Shown: piece by piece, positions 51,826 to 61,428 of the stretch
How the letters are laid out: the number at the start of each line of letters is the position of its first letter
How positions within the stretch are numbered: the first letter of the stretch is position 1
Assembly (NCBI GenBank): GCA_947498985.1
Contig: CANMMF010000008.1
Coordinates: 231,988 to 295,987, forward strand
Direction: 5' to 3'
Source of the DNA: an uncultured Paracoccaceae bacterium
GTDB taxonomy: Bacteria; Pseudomonadota; Alphaproteobacteria; Rhodobacterales; Rhodobacteraceae
DNA length: 64,000 bases
The notes under the pieces: generated by a model
Databases searched by the model: none
What the model was told of the DNA's origin: nothing
What the model saw: only the letters and a program-made list of their open reading frames with translations
Translations under genes and position numbers: made by a program

Positions 51826-53028
51826 ATGGCTCAGATATCAATCAATCCAGAGCGACTTTTGCAAGATCTGCACAAGTTGCGGTCTTTCGGTGCCCGTGGC
51901 GCAGGCGTTGTGCGACCTGCGTTTTCCGAGGCCGATGTCCAGTCACGCAAATGGCTGATGGCGCGGATGGCAGAGGCCGGGTTGGCACCTTCGATGGACC
52001 CGGCGGGCAACGTCTTCGGCCTGCATCCAACAGATGGGCCCGCGCTTTTGATGGGGTCTCATTCCGATACGCAACCCGAAGGCGGATGGCTGGACGGCGC
52101 CTATGGCGTCATCGCCGCTCTGGAAGTGGCGCGCGCCTCATTGGAGGCCGGCGGCCCTGCCATCGCTGTGGTCTGCTTCCAGGATGAAGAAGGGCGTTTT
52201 GGTCCTCTTCTGGGTAGCAACATCTGGGCCGGTGGTCTGTCGTTGTCAGAAGCCGACGCGCTGTGCGACACATCCGGCCAGACCTTTGGTGCGGCGCGGC
52301 GTGCCATCGCGGATGTCTGCACGCAAGACTTCGTCGGGCCAGAATGCTTTTCGGGATATGTTGAAGCCCATATCGAGCAGGGCATCGTGCTGGACACCGC
52401 CTGCGAGGCCATCGGCATCGTTGATGGCATCGTCGGCATCCGAACCGAGACATTCTGTTTCCACGGGGAGCAGAACCACGCGGGCACAACGCCTATGCAC
52501 CTGCGCAAGGATGCCTTTCAGGGCCTCGTGGATTTCACGCACACCCTCAAGCTTCGGTTGGCCGACATCGTGACTCCGTCCACCGTTTGGACAATCGGCC
52601 ATGTTCAGCTTCATCCGAATGCCACGTCAATCGTACCGGGCGAGGTCACTTTCACGCTGCAGTGGCGCGATGGCAGCGATACCAGACTTGATGCGATGCG
52701 GGATATGATCCATGCGGTTGCCGAAGAAACCGCGCATTCGTGCGGACTTTCTGTCAGTCGCTCAGGCTTCTTCAGCTATCCGGCGACCGGGATCGACCCT
52801 GTTCTGAAAGGCAAACTGCACCGTTCCGCCGAGGCTCTGGCTCCGGACCAGTGGCGCACGCTCCCCTCCGGCGCGTTGCATGATGCGTCAAATGTCAGCA
52901 GACACCTCCCCGTCGCGATGCTGTTTGTTCCCTCGATCAATGGGATCAGCCATAACTTCGCGGAAGACACCGTCCCGCATCATTTAGTGTTGGGGGCTCA
53001 GGTTTTGGCAGCGAGCGTGCTGGCTTGA
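51826..53028 (+). CDS. M20-family amidohydrolase (N-carbamoyl-amino-acid/allantoate type)
   Basis: A 400-residue dizinc hydrolase: [25 protein letters not shown] (His and bridging Asp), [15 protein letters not shown] (catalytic Glu pair), [14 protein letters not shown] (His ligand), ending with [10 protein letters not shown]. This matches the hydantoinase/carbamoylase branch (N-carbamyl-L-amino acid amidohydrolase, allantoate amidohydrolase). Next to a pentein enzyme and an ureohydrolase it may remove the carbamoyl group from a ureido intermediate. Start ATG with a TTGGCGGG-like leader. Confidence 0.92.
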   Translation: MAQISINPERLLQDLHKLRSFGARGAGVVRPAFSEADVQSRKWLMARMAEAGLAPSMDPAGNVFGLHPTDGPALLMGSHSDTQPEGGWLDGAYGVIAALEVARASLEAGGPAIAVVCFQDEEGRFGPLLGSNIWAGGLSLSEADALCDTSGQTFGAARRAIADVCTQDFVGPECFSGYVEAHIEQGIVLDTACEAIGIVDGIVGIRTETFCFHGEQNHAGTTPMHLRKDAFQGLVDFTHTLKLRLADIVTPSTVWTIGHVQLHPNATSIVPGEVTFTLQWRDGSDTRLDAMRDMIHAVAEETAHSCGLSVSRSGFFSYPATGIDPVLKGKLHRSAEALAPDQWRTLPSGALHDASNVSRHLPVAMLFVPSINGISHNFAEDTVPHHLVLGAQVLAASVLA

Positions 53029-53071
53029 CGGCACCGCAGTTTTTGAAGACTGCGAAATATCTGCAAAGGCG

Positions 53072-54049
53072 ATGGCGATGGCGGACCAGCCCACACAAAA
53101 GCCCTCCTGCGGTCCGACCACGTTTCTAAATTTCCCATTCGAGGATGATCTGGACAATCTGGATGCAGATATCGCCGTTTTCGGGATCCCGTTCGGCATG
53201 CCTTACTCCCCCGACGGCATGGCCAATGATCAGAGCTTTGCACCTGATGCGTTGCGCCAGACACCGACGGACGCGGATATTGGCTATACCCTAAACCACT
53301 ACGATTTCGATCTCGGTGGGCCCTTGCTGGACGGGCGCGATATCGAGGTTGTCGATTGCGGGACTGTGACAGCCGATATGGCTGACCATGCGGCGCATTA
53401 CAGGAACGCCGAAGCTGCCGTGCGAAAGATCGTGAAATCCGGTGCCACGCTGATCTCACTCGGTGGCGATCATGGGATCCCGATCCCGATCTTGCGCGGC
53501 ATGGAAGAACTTGGTGAGAAGATCACGCTGGTGCACGTCGATGCCCATATCGACTGGCGTAACGAGATCGACGGTGAACATTACGGCTATTCCCAGCCAA
53601 TTCGCCGCGCTTCGGAGCTGGATTGGATTGGCGACATCATCCAGATCGGTATCCGCGGTGTCGGAAGCGCGCGCACGGGCGAGGTCGAGTTTGCCAAAGC
53701 ATATGGCGCGGTCATCATCACAGCTTATGAGATGCACGATATGGGCATGCAGGCTGTTCTGGATCGCATCCCTGATGGCGGTCCCTGCTATCTGACAGTG
53801 GATGCAGATGGGCTAGACCCGACGATAATGCCGGATGTGATATCCCAGACGCCAGGCGGTCTGACTTGGGTGCAGATGCACAAGTTGATCCGTGGTTTGG
53901 TCAGGAAAGGCCGGGTGATCGGAATGGATTTGGTTGAGATCGCACCAAGCTGCGATGTGGGCAGCATTACCATGGCGCATGCCGAGCGCGTGTTATGCAG
54001 TTTTATTGGCGCTACGGTGCGCGCTGGATACTACGACAAGGTGGCGTAG
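53072..54049 (+). CDS. Agmatinase/guanidinobutyrase-like ureohydrolase
   Basis: A 325-residue arginase-superfamily protein with the binuclear Mn ligands: GGDHG (His134), HVDAHIDWR (Asp157, His159, Asp161) and VDADGLDP (two Asp). It hydrolyses a guanidino group to an amine plus urea. Specificity (agmatine, guanidinobutyrate, guanidinopropionate or another) is not readable; the N-terminal loop FGIPFGMPYSPDGMANDQSF differs from the usual PFD.G..YRPGAR..P. ATG at 53072 or 53078 may be the start. Confidence 0.92.
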   Translation: MAMADQPTQKPSCGPTTFLNFPFEDDLDNLDADIAVFGIPFGMPYSPDGMANDQSFAPDALRQTPTDADIGYTLNHYDFDLGGPLLDGRDIEVVDCGTVTADMADHAAHYRNAEAAVRKIVKSGATLISLGGDHGIPIPILRGMEELGEKITLVHVDAHIDWRNEIDGEHYGYSQPIRRASELDWIGDIIQIGIRGVGSARTGEVEFAKAYGAVIITAYEMHDMGMQAVLDRIPDGGPCYLTVDADGLDPTIMPDVISQTPGGLTWVQMHKLIRGLVRKGRVIGMDLVEIAPSCDVGSITMAHAERVLCSFIGATVRAGYYDKVA

Positions 54050-54566
54050 CGGCAATCGGCGAATACGCGAGGTCATGCAACAACGAGTGGGAGGCAGTTC
54101 GCAGGTACACAGCGAAATCGCGACGGGACCTTCAGCATTCAGCGTCTTAGCCGCCATTCGTTCACTTCGCAGCATTCGGAACACTGGGTTCTTCGCGATC
54201 GTCGGAGCGACCGCAGCATCCTGCGGCGAGGCTCGGATCACGTCGATGCGGACGGCCCAAAGCCGCCGTCCATTCGGGATGTCGGATGCTGCGGTGTGGC
54301 CCGTCGAACCCGCCATTCGCTGCGACTGCAAAATCGCAGCGCACCCGAACTAACAGTCTGCGGGTGAACGCACCGGTTCGCGGCAAGTGTTCCGACATCC
54401 GCTTTCAGCACTTCGCGCCTTCGGAATGAGACACAGGTGGTGGGGATCGGACTCGCCAGTCAGGTGCGAACGGCTGAAACTCGACGCGGGTGAAGGTGTG
54501 GTCGGGACACCTTACAACCGGGTCCACTTTGCGCGGCCGCATGGCGCTCGGCACGTCGCGAAAGCC
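54050..54566. other. 517-bp gap with a dispersed repeat
   Basis: No gene is supported. It holds copy C of the dispersed repeat and other CATTCG-like words. It separates the guanidino cluster from the convergent M81 peptidase/oligopeptide-transport cluster. Confidence 0.55.
54314..54365. repeat. Dispersed intergenic repeat, copy C
   Basis: CATTCGCTGC, then about 22 bases, then CGAACTAACAGTCTGCGGG: the same elements as copies A and B with more substitutions in the right half. Confidence 0.5.
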
Positions 54567-56045
54567 TCACTGCTGATCGAGCGGAAAGATCGGGCGCGGC
54601 ACATTGCGGTAGGGCAGCCTGGCGAGGTCGGGTGTGCAGAGCGCGCCGCTGTCGCAGACGATGATGCGCGCAGAGATCGGCTCGAAGGCGGCACGGAAAT
54701 GCTGCATCGACTTCAGGGCGATCACGGATTTGGCCAAGGGATCGATTCCGAACGCCCGGAACTGTTCAAGGTCGAGCATCTGCGTTGCATTGCTGACGAT
54801 CAGGATTTCGATGCCAGCAACATCCAGCACCGCCGTCGGCCCCCAGCTTCGGCGAAGCCCCCCGAGGATCGGACCCGTTCCCGTGTATTCGCCGTCACTC
54901 AGCCGTTTGAGTAGACCTGTCACCTCAAGTGGTCCCCCGCCACGTTCGGCATCCGTCTTTCCCCCTATGGAAAGCGTGACGGTGTCCCCTACAGCAAGCG
55001 TTCCCAGAAAGCACGCGGCCCCGGGATCGACCAGCGGTCCGAAACACGCATTTCCGATGCCCGCGGCCAGCAAGGCGGCAAGCAGCGCTGTTGCATCGCC
55101 ATAGGCCCCCCCGCCGGGATTGTCGGCGTAATCGGCAACGACGATCGGCCCTGTCGCGCGGTCGTGAGTGGCGCATTGTGCTGCGGCGGCCTCGACGTCG
55201 AGGTATGCGTTCAGAACGTCGAACCTGCGGTCCCAGATGTCGTCTGCCAGCTCGTTTGCCAGGGCTTGGTGCGGCGCGGGATCACCCTGATAGGTGACAA
55301 GAACCGTCGGGCCCACATCCGCGAAATCGGCATTCCCGAAGCCTGCGTTGATGCTCACGGCAAAGGCATCGGGATGACTTTGGTGCGCGATGGCCCGCTT
55401 GAGGCGGTCGATCATCGGGCCTGCGTCGGTGCGCCCGCCATTGACCTCTTCCAGCATGGGGCGATGCACCCGCAGCGTCTTTGGTACGATCTCGCCAGCC
55501 ATGGTTCGGTGCAATATTTCGCCTGCCAACTCGCCGCAGTCGCGCATGTCGACATGTGGATAGGTCTTGTAGGAAACGATAATGTCGGCAAGGTCCGCCA
55601 TCTCCTGGCTGACATTCGCATGCGGGTCGAGCGTGATCGCGATCGGGATGTCCGGGCCGGTCACCTCCCTGAGGCGTGCGAGGAACGTTCCCTCCCCATC
55701 CTCTGCGCCCTCGATCACCATGGCGCCGTGCAGTGACAACAAGATGCCGTCGAACCTCTGTGCGAGGGCAAGCGCGATGACCGGGGCGGCCAGCGCCATG
55801 AATGTTCCCTGCGTGACAAGCCCGCCGGGCGGCGCGGACGTGCTGACCGCATGGGTCACGTCCCAGCCCCTGTCCCGCGCAACATCGAGGAATCCGGCAA
55901 GATCGGTGTTTGCCTGACCGCGTTCGCGGATGGCGTCCTCTCCCAACAGGAAATACCGGCTCTTGAACGCGGCGAGGTTTGTCGGGCGGATCGAGAACGT
56001 ATTGGTTTCGTGGCTGATCTCGGCTGTCAGAACGCGAAAGCTCAT
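54567..56045 (-). CDS. M81 family metallopeptidase (MlrC-like)
   Basis: A 492-residue protein: AEISHETNTFSIRPTNL (metal motif), GILLSLHGAMVIEGAEDGEGTFL, TLDPHANVSQEMADLADIIVSYKTYPHVDMRD, all typical of the MlrC/M81 family, whose founder degrades linearised microcystin. The C-terminal MlrC domain carries DNPGGGAYGDATALL. In this operon, 7 bp after an oligopeptide-transporter ATPase, it probably processes an imported peptide. Start ATG at 56045. Confidence 0.92.
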   Translation of the reverse strand: MSFRVLTAEISHETNTFSIRPTNLAAFKSRYFLLGEDAIRERGQANTDLAGFLDVARDRGWDVTHAVSTSAPPGGLVTQGTFMALAAPVIALALAQRFDGILLSLHGAMVIEGAEDGEGTFLARLREVTGPDIPIAITLDPHANVSQEMADLADIIVSYKTYPHVDMRDCGELAGEILHRTMAGEIVPKTLRVHRPMLEEVNGGRTDAGPMIDRLKRAIAHQSHPDAFAVSINAGFGNADFADVGPTVLVTYQGDPAPHQALANELADDIWDRRFDVLNAYLDVEAAAAQCATHDRATGPIVVADYADNPGGGAYGDATALLAALLAAGIGNACFGPLVDPGAACFLGTLAVGDTVTLSIGGKTDAERGGGPLEVTGLLKRLSDGEYTGTGPILGGLRRSWGPTAVLDVAGIEILIVSNATQMLDLEQFRAFGIDPLAKSVIALKSMQHFRAAFEPISARIIVCDSGALCTPDLARLPYRNVPRPIFPLDQQ

Positions 56046-56052
56046 CGGCCGC

Positions 56053-57036
56053 TCAATCCATCGGGTGGTGACAGGCGATCATGTGACCATCGCCCAGATC
56101 GGCAAGTGGCGGGCGTTCGCGGTTGCACAGATCGGTGGCCGCAGGACAACGCGCCGCAAAGGCGCATCCCGGGATCGTCGCAAAGGGGCTGGGTATCTCT
56201 CCGCTCAACATCGTGACCACCTTGCGCCGGGTCGGGTCGGGCTCGAAATTGCTGTCGAGAAGCGCGTGCGCGTAGTGATGGCGCGGCAGCACCCCGGGGC
56301 CCGGCAGGATTTCCATGACGCGGCCGAGATACATCACCACGACACGGTCACAGAAATAGCGCACGAGGCTCAGATCATGGCTGATGAACAGATACGTCAG
56401 TCCAAGCTCTTCCTTCAGGTTCTCCAACAGGTCGATGATCTGGGCCTGGATTGAGACGTCGAGCGACGCGGTCGGCTCGTCAAGCACCAGAAACGATGGG
56501 CGCAGGGCGAGAGCGCGCGCAATCCCCACCCGCTGTTTCTGACCGCCTGACAACTGGTGCGGAAAACTCGCCATCATGCGCGGGTTGAGACCGACCATCG
56601 AGATCAGTTCCTCCGCTGCCAATTTCGCCTCCGCCGCCGATTTGGAGTCGCCCTGAACCTGGAATGGCTCCAGCAGGGCGCGGCGGATTGTGTAGCGCGG
56701 GTCGATGGCGGAATACGGGTCCTGAAACACCATCTGCATCTGACGGCGCAGTTTGCGCATCTCGGTCTGCGACTGGGTCGCCAGGTTCTTGCCGTCAAAA
56801 ACCACGGTTCCCTCGGTGGCCTCCAGAAGGCGCAGAACCAGCCGCGCGAGGGTGGACTTGCCGCATCCGCTCTCGCCGACGACGCCAGTCACCTTGCCAC
56901 GCGGCACACCAAGCGAGACGTTGTTGACCGCGCGCATTGTGCGGCGCGGCTTCATGAAGCCACCCCCCGAAGAGAATTCGCGGGTCAGATCCGTCAACGT
57001 AACAAGATCGTCGCTCTGCGGGTCCGAAGGATCCAT
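56053..57036 (-). CDS. Oligopeptide ABC transporter ATP-binding protein (OppF/DppF type)
   Basis: A 327-residue ATPase: Walker A VVGESGCGKSTLARL, Q-loop QMVFQDPYSAIDPRYT, signature QLSGGQKQRVGIARAL, Walker B FLVLDEPTASLDVS, H-loop ISHDL, and the C-terminal oligopeptide/dipeptide extension with its Cys cluster (PGCAFAARCPAATDLCNRERP), which may bind an Fe-S cluster. The N-terminus is extended slightly compared with the partner. 3 bp after the OppD-type gene. Confidence 0.95.
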   Translation of the reverse strand: MDPSDPQSDDLVTLTDLTREFSSGGGFMKPRRTMRAVNNVSLGVPRGKVTGVVGESGCGKSTLARLVLRLLEATEGTVVFDGKNLATQSQTEMRKLRRQMQMVFQDPYSAIDPRYTIRRALLEPFQVQGDSKSAAEAKLAAEELISMVGLNPRMMASFPHQLSGGQKQRVGIARALALRPSFLVLDEPTASLDVSIQAQIIDLLENLKEELGLTYLFISHDLSLVRYFCDRVVVMYLGRVMEILPGPGVLPRHHYAHALLDSNFEPDPTRRKVVTMLSGEIPSPFATIPGCAFAARCPAATDLCNRERPPLADLGDGHMIACHHPMD

Positions 57037-57039
57037 CTC

Positions 57040-57990
57040 TCAAGCCTCGCTGAAGTGGCAGGCCGCAAGGCCCGTCGATTTGCGTTCAAGCGCGGGTTTC
57101 CGTTCGCGGCAGAGTGCCTGAGCATCGCTGCAGCGCGGATTGAAGCGACATCCCTCGGGATAATCCACGATGCTCGGCACCACCCCGGGAATGCCCTTCA
57201 GGCTGCCCGGTTCCTGTCCCAGTCGCGGAATGCAGCGGATCAGCTCGCGCGTGTAGGGGTGCTTCGGCGCGGCGAAGATCTCGCCAATCACATTCATCTC
57301 CGCGACCCGGCCGGCATAGAGGACGACGACCCGGTCGCAGGCCTGCGCCACCACGCCCATGTCATGGGTGATCAGCATCAGCGCCAAACCACGATCGCGG
57401 ACCAGCTCGGCCATGATCTGTATGATCTGCGCCTGAATCGTGACATCGAGCGCCGTGGTGGGTTCGTCGGCGACGATCAGGTCGGGGTCGGCGGCAAGGG
57501 CCATGGCGATGACGATGCGCTGCTTCATGCCGCCGGAAAGCTGGTGCGGATAGGCCCGGTGAATCGCGGCAGGCTCGGGAATGCGCAACTGCGCAATCAG
57601 CTCGAGGCTGCGGGCCTTGGCTGCCTCGGCGCTCAACCCCAGATGCAGGGTCGAGACCTGGTCGATCTGCGCGCCGATGCGAATGATCGGGTCCAACGAC
57701 GTCATCGGGTTCTGGCTGATCAGCGCGATCCGCTTTCCGCGCAGACGGCGCAGTTCCAGTTCGGGAAGGCGCGTCAGATCGCGCCCGTCAAAGACGATGG
57801 CGCCTTTCGTGATCGTGCCGCCGATGCGGGGCAGCAACCCCATGACGCACATCGCGGTCAGTGACTTGCCTGACCCGGATTCACCCACCAGACCAAGGAT
57901 TTCACCTTTGTCGATCTCGAAGGTGACACTCTCCAGCGGGCTGAGCACCCCGATGGAGACCGAAATGTCCTGAACCGAAAGAAGCGCCAT
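57040..57990 (-). CDS. Oligopeptide ABC transporter ATP-binding protein (OppD/DppD type)
   Basis: A 316-residue ATPase with Walker [19 protein letters not shown]-loop [14 protein letters not shown], signature [16 protein letters not shown], Walker [16 protein letters not shown]-loop ITHDMGVV, and the C-terminal Cys-rich tail ([23 protein letters not shown]). Pairs with the OppF-type protein as the heterodimeric engine. Begins one base before the upstream permease gene's stop region. Confidence 0.95.
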   Translation of the reverse strand: MALLSVQDISVSIGVLSPLESVTFEIDKGEILGLVGESGSGKSLTAMCVMGLLPRIGGTITKGAIVFDGRDLTRLPELELRRLRGKRIALISQNPMTSLDPIIRIGAQIDQVSTLHLGLSAEAAKARSLELIAQLRIPEPAAIHRAYPHQLSGGMKQRIVIAMALAADPDLIVADEPTTALDVTIQAQIIQIMAELVRDRGLALMLITHDMGVVAQACDRVVVLYAGRVAEMNVIGEIFAAPKHPYTRELIRCIPRLGQEPGSLKGIPGVVPSIVDYPEGCRFNPRCSDAQALCRERKPALERKSTGLAACHFSEA

Positions 57991-57991
57991 G

Positions 57992-58840
57992 TCACACGCT
58001 CCGCAAACGGTTGCGGATATCCAGCGCCTCGATCAGCGCATCGCCGAACAGGTTGATCGAGATCACCGTGGCAGCAATCGCGAGGCCCGGAAAGATGATG
58101 ATCCACGGTGCGATGAAGATCTGCGCCGTGCCGCTCGACATCATCGCGCCCCAGCTTGGCGTCGGAGGCTGCGCGCCGAGGCCGAAGAAGCCAAGGGTCG
58201 CTTCGAGGATGATCGCGTCACCCGTCGCCAGCATGCCCGCGACGATCACCGGGGTCAGCGCATTGGGCAGCAAATGGCGAAAGATGATGTGAAAATGCCC
58301 GGCACCCAGATTGGCCGTCGCCTCCACATAGGTCTCGTTCTTCAGAGCCATGATCTGCGCGCGCGTCAGCCTCGTGAACTGCGCGAGATAGGCGATTGAG
58401 ATGGCGACCATCACGCTTTCCACGCCCGGCCCGATGATGGCGATCAGGATCAGCGCGATCAGGATTTCGGGGAATGACCAGGTCAGGTCGACAACCGCCG
58501 TAACCGCGCGGTCAAACCAACCGCCGAAATAGCCCGCCATCGCTCCCAGCGTCAGCCCGGACACCACCGAGATCGATATCGCGGTGATTGCAACACTCAG
58601 CGACGTGCGCGCGCCGTAGATGATCCGCGACATCAGATCGCGTCCGAATTCGTCGGTTCCCATCCAATGGGTGCGACTGGGTTCTGCGTTCGAGCCCGGC
58701 AGGTTCTGGATGTCGTAGGCATAGGGCGCAATCCATGGGGCAAACAGCGCGCAGGCCACGACAAGCACGAGAACCGCGGCCGACAGGCCACCGCGCGGCG
58801 ACCGGACGGCGGTCTTGATGGGATCGAGGGCGGCCATCAT
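57992..58840 (-). CDS. Oligopeptide ABC transporter permease (OppC/DppC type)
   Basis: A 282-residue permease starting MMAALDPIKTAVRSPRGGL, with an N-terminal helix (LSAAVLVLVVACALFAPWIAPYA), HWMGTDEFGRDLMSRIIYGARTSLSVAI and the EAA region NLGAGHFHIIFRHLLPNALTPVIV. The ATG at 58840 overlaps the stop of the OppB-type gene (ATGA). Confidence 0.95.
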   Translation of the reverse strand: MMAALDPIKTAVRSPRGGLSAAVLVLVVACALFAPWIAPYAYDIQNLPGSNAEPSRTHWMGTDEFGRDLMSRIIYGARTSLSVAITAISISVVSGLTLGAMAGYFGGWFDRAVTAVVDLTWSFPEILIALILIAIIGPGVESVMVAISIAYLAQFTRLTRAQIMALKNETYVEATANLGAGHFHIIFRHLLPNALTPVIVAGMLATGDAIILEATLGFFGLGAQPPTPSWGAMMSSGTAQIFIAPWIIIFPGLAIAATVISINLFGDALIEALDIRNRLRSV

Positions 58841-59763
58841 TTGATCCTTTCGCGGACGCGCGGGTCCATTGCGGCCTGAACGATGTCGCCAAGCAGCGTT
58901 CCGAGCATCACGGCGATTGCCAGCATCAGAAGCGCGCCCTGCACGACCGGATAATCTCGTTGGTTCAAAGACGTGATCAGGAGCGACCCAAGGCCGGGGC
59001 GGGCAAAGACGAACTCCACGGTGACTGCGCCGCCGAGGATCCAGCCAATGCGCAGCGACAGAATTGTCACGACCGGCAAGAGCGCATGACGCAGCACATG
59101 GCGCAGTTCGATTTGCCACGGCGGGACACCCTTGGCGTGCAGCATCATGACAAAATCCTTTCGCGCCGTTTCCATCATGGCAACGCGCGTGACCCGCGCC
59201 ACAAGGGCCACGCCCCCCAGCCCGATGGTCAGGACCGGCAGGATCAGCGCATCCCAGCTTCTGGCACCCGAGACCGGAAACCAGCCAAGCTGTACGGCGA
59301 AAAGCATGATGAGAAGCAGGCCAAGCCAAAAGCTCGGAACGGTCGAGCCCAGCAGGATGAGCGTCATCGTCACCCGGTCGATCCAGCTGTCCTTGTAGAT
59401 CGCAGCCAGCACGCCCGCAGCGATACCGACCACTGTCGAGAACAAAAGCGCCAGCGCCCCCAGCGAAAGCGAGTGTGGCAGATTCTGGGCTATCAGGTCC
59501 GAAACCGGGCGGCGCAGGATGATGGCGTCGCCCAGATCGCCGGTCAGAGCCTTTCCAAGCCAGATCGCGTACTGCTGGTAAAGTGGTTTGTCGAGGCCGT
59601 ACCTGGCCGCAAGTGCCGCCTTCTGCTCGGGCGACGAATTGATCTGGACAAGGTTGTCGATCGGATCGCCCGGAACAAGGTGGACGATCATGAAGATCAC
59701 CACCGATACCGCAAGGAACACCGGGATGAGCAGCAGGAGCCGCTTGAGGAAAAAGCTGATCAT
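58837..59763 (-). CDS. Oligopeptide ABC transporter permease (OppB/DppB type)
   Basis: A 308-residue permease with six helices: FLKRLLLLIPVFLAVSVVIFMIVHLVPGDPI at the N-terminus (the typical PGDP), LVLLFSTVVGIAAGVLA-like second helix, EAA block TARKDFVMMLHAKGVPPWQIELRHVLRHALLPVVT. Third cistron of the operon, 39 bp after the substrate-binding protein gene. Confidence 0.95.
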   Translation of the reverse strand: MISFFLKRLLLLIPVFLAVSVVIFMIVHLVPGDPIDNLVQINSSPEQKAALAARYGLDKPLYQQYAIWLGKALTGDLGDAIILRRPVSDLIAQNLPHSLSLGALALLFSTVVGIAAGVLAAIYKDSWIDRVTMTLILLGSTVPSFWLGLLLIMLFAVQLGWFPVSGARSWDALILPVLTIGLGGVALVARVTRVAMMETARKDFVMMLHAKGVPPWQIELRHVLRHALLPVVTILSLRIGWILGGAVTVEFVFARPGLGSLLITSLNQRDYPVVQGALLMLAIAVMLGTLLGDIVQAAMDPRVRERIK

Positions 59764-59802
59764 TCCGGTGCCTCGTCAGTTGGCTTCAGGGCTCGACGCA
59801 GT

Positions 59803-61386
59803 TCAGTTGACAGTGATGTCGACAACTGTCTGGCTTTGCAGGCGCGTCCCCCGAATGGTCTCGGGCACCGAAATTGCCTCCTTGTCGTAGGCATAGATCT
59901 GGACCGGCTGATAGATTGGGGCAAAGACGAACTGGCTCAGCACGTATTCGTGGTAGGCCGTGAAGTTGGCGACACGTTCTTCCCAAGTGCGCGACCCGCT
60001 CATTGCGGCGAGGTTCATTTCCTCGGCCTTGGCGTCGTTCCACATCGATACGTTCGGATAGCCCAGGCGCTGACCGGAAAAGAACCAGTCGATGATATCG
60101 GCGTTGGCCCAGGAATAGGACCGGACCGCCAGTTGGTGATCGGTGCCCTTGCGATACTGGTCGTTTATCGTCGCACTGTCGAAGACGGTGATATCGGCGC
60201 CGATGCCAACGGCTTTCAACTGGGCCTGGACCACTTCAGTGACGCGCTTGAATTCGGTCCCGTTCTGGGTCCACAGCGCAACCTGCAGTCTGGTCCCGTC
60301 CTTTTCGCGAACACCATCAGAGCCCATGACCCAGCCGGCGTCGTCCAGCACGGCATTGGACCGGTCCGGATCGTAGGAGATTCTCAGCGCGGGATCGACG
60401 TTGGCTGCCAGCAGCGAGTCGATCAGGAACGTGTTGGCAACCGAGCCGACGCCGCCATAGAGATTGTCCAGAATTTCCTTCTGGTTGATGGCAAAGGCCG
60501 CGGCTTCGCGCACCTTGATATCGGTGAATGGTTCGACGGTGGTGTTGATGGGGATATAGAACAGTCCGGTCCCCGGCATCGTGCCGACCTGAACGGTGGC
60601 CGCCGCTTCAAGGCGCGGGAGGAAGTCGGTCGGCACGCTGTAGAGCAGATCCACGCCACCGGTACTCAACTCGAGAAAGGCGGTCGAATCTTCCGAAATT
60701 TCGCGAAATGTCAGCGTCTTGATATGCGGCGCGCCCTGGTTTTCAGACAGATCGGACGCCCAGGCATAGTCCTCATTGGCTGACAGAACCGTCTCCTGAC
60801 CGACCGTGAAGCTTTCCAGCCTGAAGGGCCCGGACCCGACCGCGTCTGTCACGCCGAAATCGTCGCCCAACGCATCGAACGCCTTTGGCGAGGGAATGCT
60901 CATGAAACCCGACGACATGTTCGACAACAGGTTCGGATCGGGGTTCTTCATCACGAACCTGACGGTCAGATCGTCGATCACTTCGACGCTTTCGATGGCA
61001 GCCGTCATGAAAGCGTTTTCGGTGTCGGCAAATTGCGGGATCCACCACACGATGGTTTCCGCGTTGAAGGGCTCACCGTCGTGAAATGTCACGCCCGGGC
61101 GCAGCTTGAACGTCCAGGACATGCCGTCTGCGGTCGATTCCCATTCGGTCGCAAGCTGGCCGTGAAACGTCTGGTCGGCGTCCTGAATGACCATGCGGTC
61201 GAAGATCAACGTTATGGCATCATTGAGCTGGGTGCCGTTGATCGGGTTGTAGCTGGGCGTGCCGACATTCTGGGCGGAGACGACGAAAGTCGCTTCCTGG
61301 GCGCTGGCGGCGACGGCAAGGCCGAGCATGCTGGTCGAAACCAGCATTGAGCTTGCGAGAAGTCGTGTCTTGGAGGTGAAGCGCAT
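59803..61386 (-). CDS. Oligopeptide ABC transporter substrate-binding protein (SBP family 5)
   Basis: A 527-residue periplasmic protein with a signal peptide (MRFTSKTRLLASSMLVSTSM ... ASA, cleavage before QEATF) and the family-5 features SPTSYNPINGTQLNDA-like start, TFKLRPGVTFHDGEPFNAETIVWW and DPNLLSNMSSGFMSIPSPKAF. The start ATG at 61386 has AAGGAA upstream. It captures the peptide or peptide-like substrate for the Opp-type transporter; ligand unknown. Confidence 0.95.
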   Translation of the reverse strand: MRFTSKTRLLASSMLVSTSMLGLAVAASAQEATFVVSAQNVGTPSYNPINGTQLNDAITLIFDRMVIQDADQTFHGQLATEWESTADGMSWTFKLRPGVTFHDGEPFNAETIVWWIPQFADTENAFMTAAIESVEVIDDLTVRFVMKNPDPNLLSNMSSGFMSIPSPKAFDALGDDFGVTDAVGSGPFRLESFTVGQETVLSANEDYAWASDLSENQGAPHIKTLTFREISEDSTAFLELSTGGVDLLYSVPTDFLPRLEAAATVQVGTMPGTGLFYIPINTTVEPFTDIKVREAAAFAINQKEILDNLYGGVGSVANTFLIDSLLAANVDPALRISYDPDRSNAVLDDAGWVMGSDGVREKDGTRLQVALWTQNGTEFKRVTEVVQAQLKAVGIGADITVFDSATINDQYRKGTDHQLAVRSYSWANADIIDWFFSGQRLGYPNVSMWNDAKAEEMNLAAMSGSRTWEERVANFTAYHEYVLSQFVFAPIYQPVQIYAYDKEAISVPETIRGTRLQSQTVVDITVN

Positions 61387-61428
61387 GGCAGAGTTCCTTA
61401 TTGTTATGGTTATCAATGGTGGTCTGCG

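Noticed and set aside
58960..60783. A 607-codon plus-strand frame opposite the OppB and SBP genes
   Set aside because: The minus-strand genes are unmistakable; the plus-strand translation is Arg/His/Asp-rich with no family pattern.
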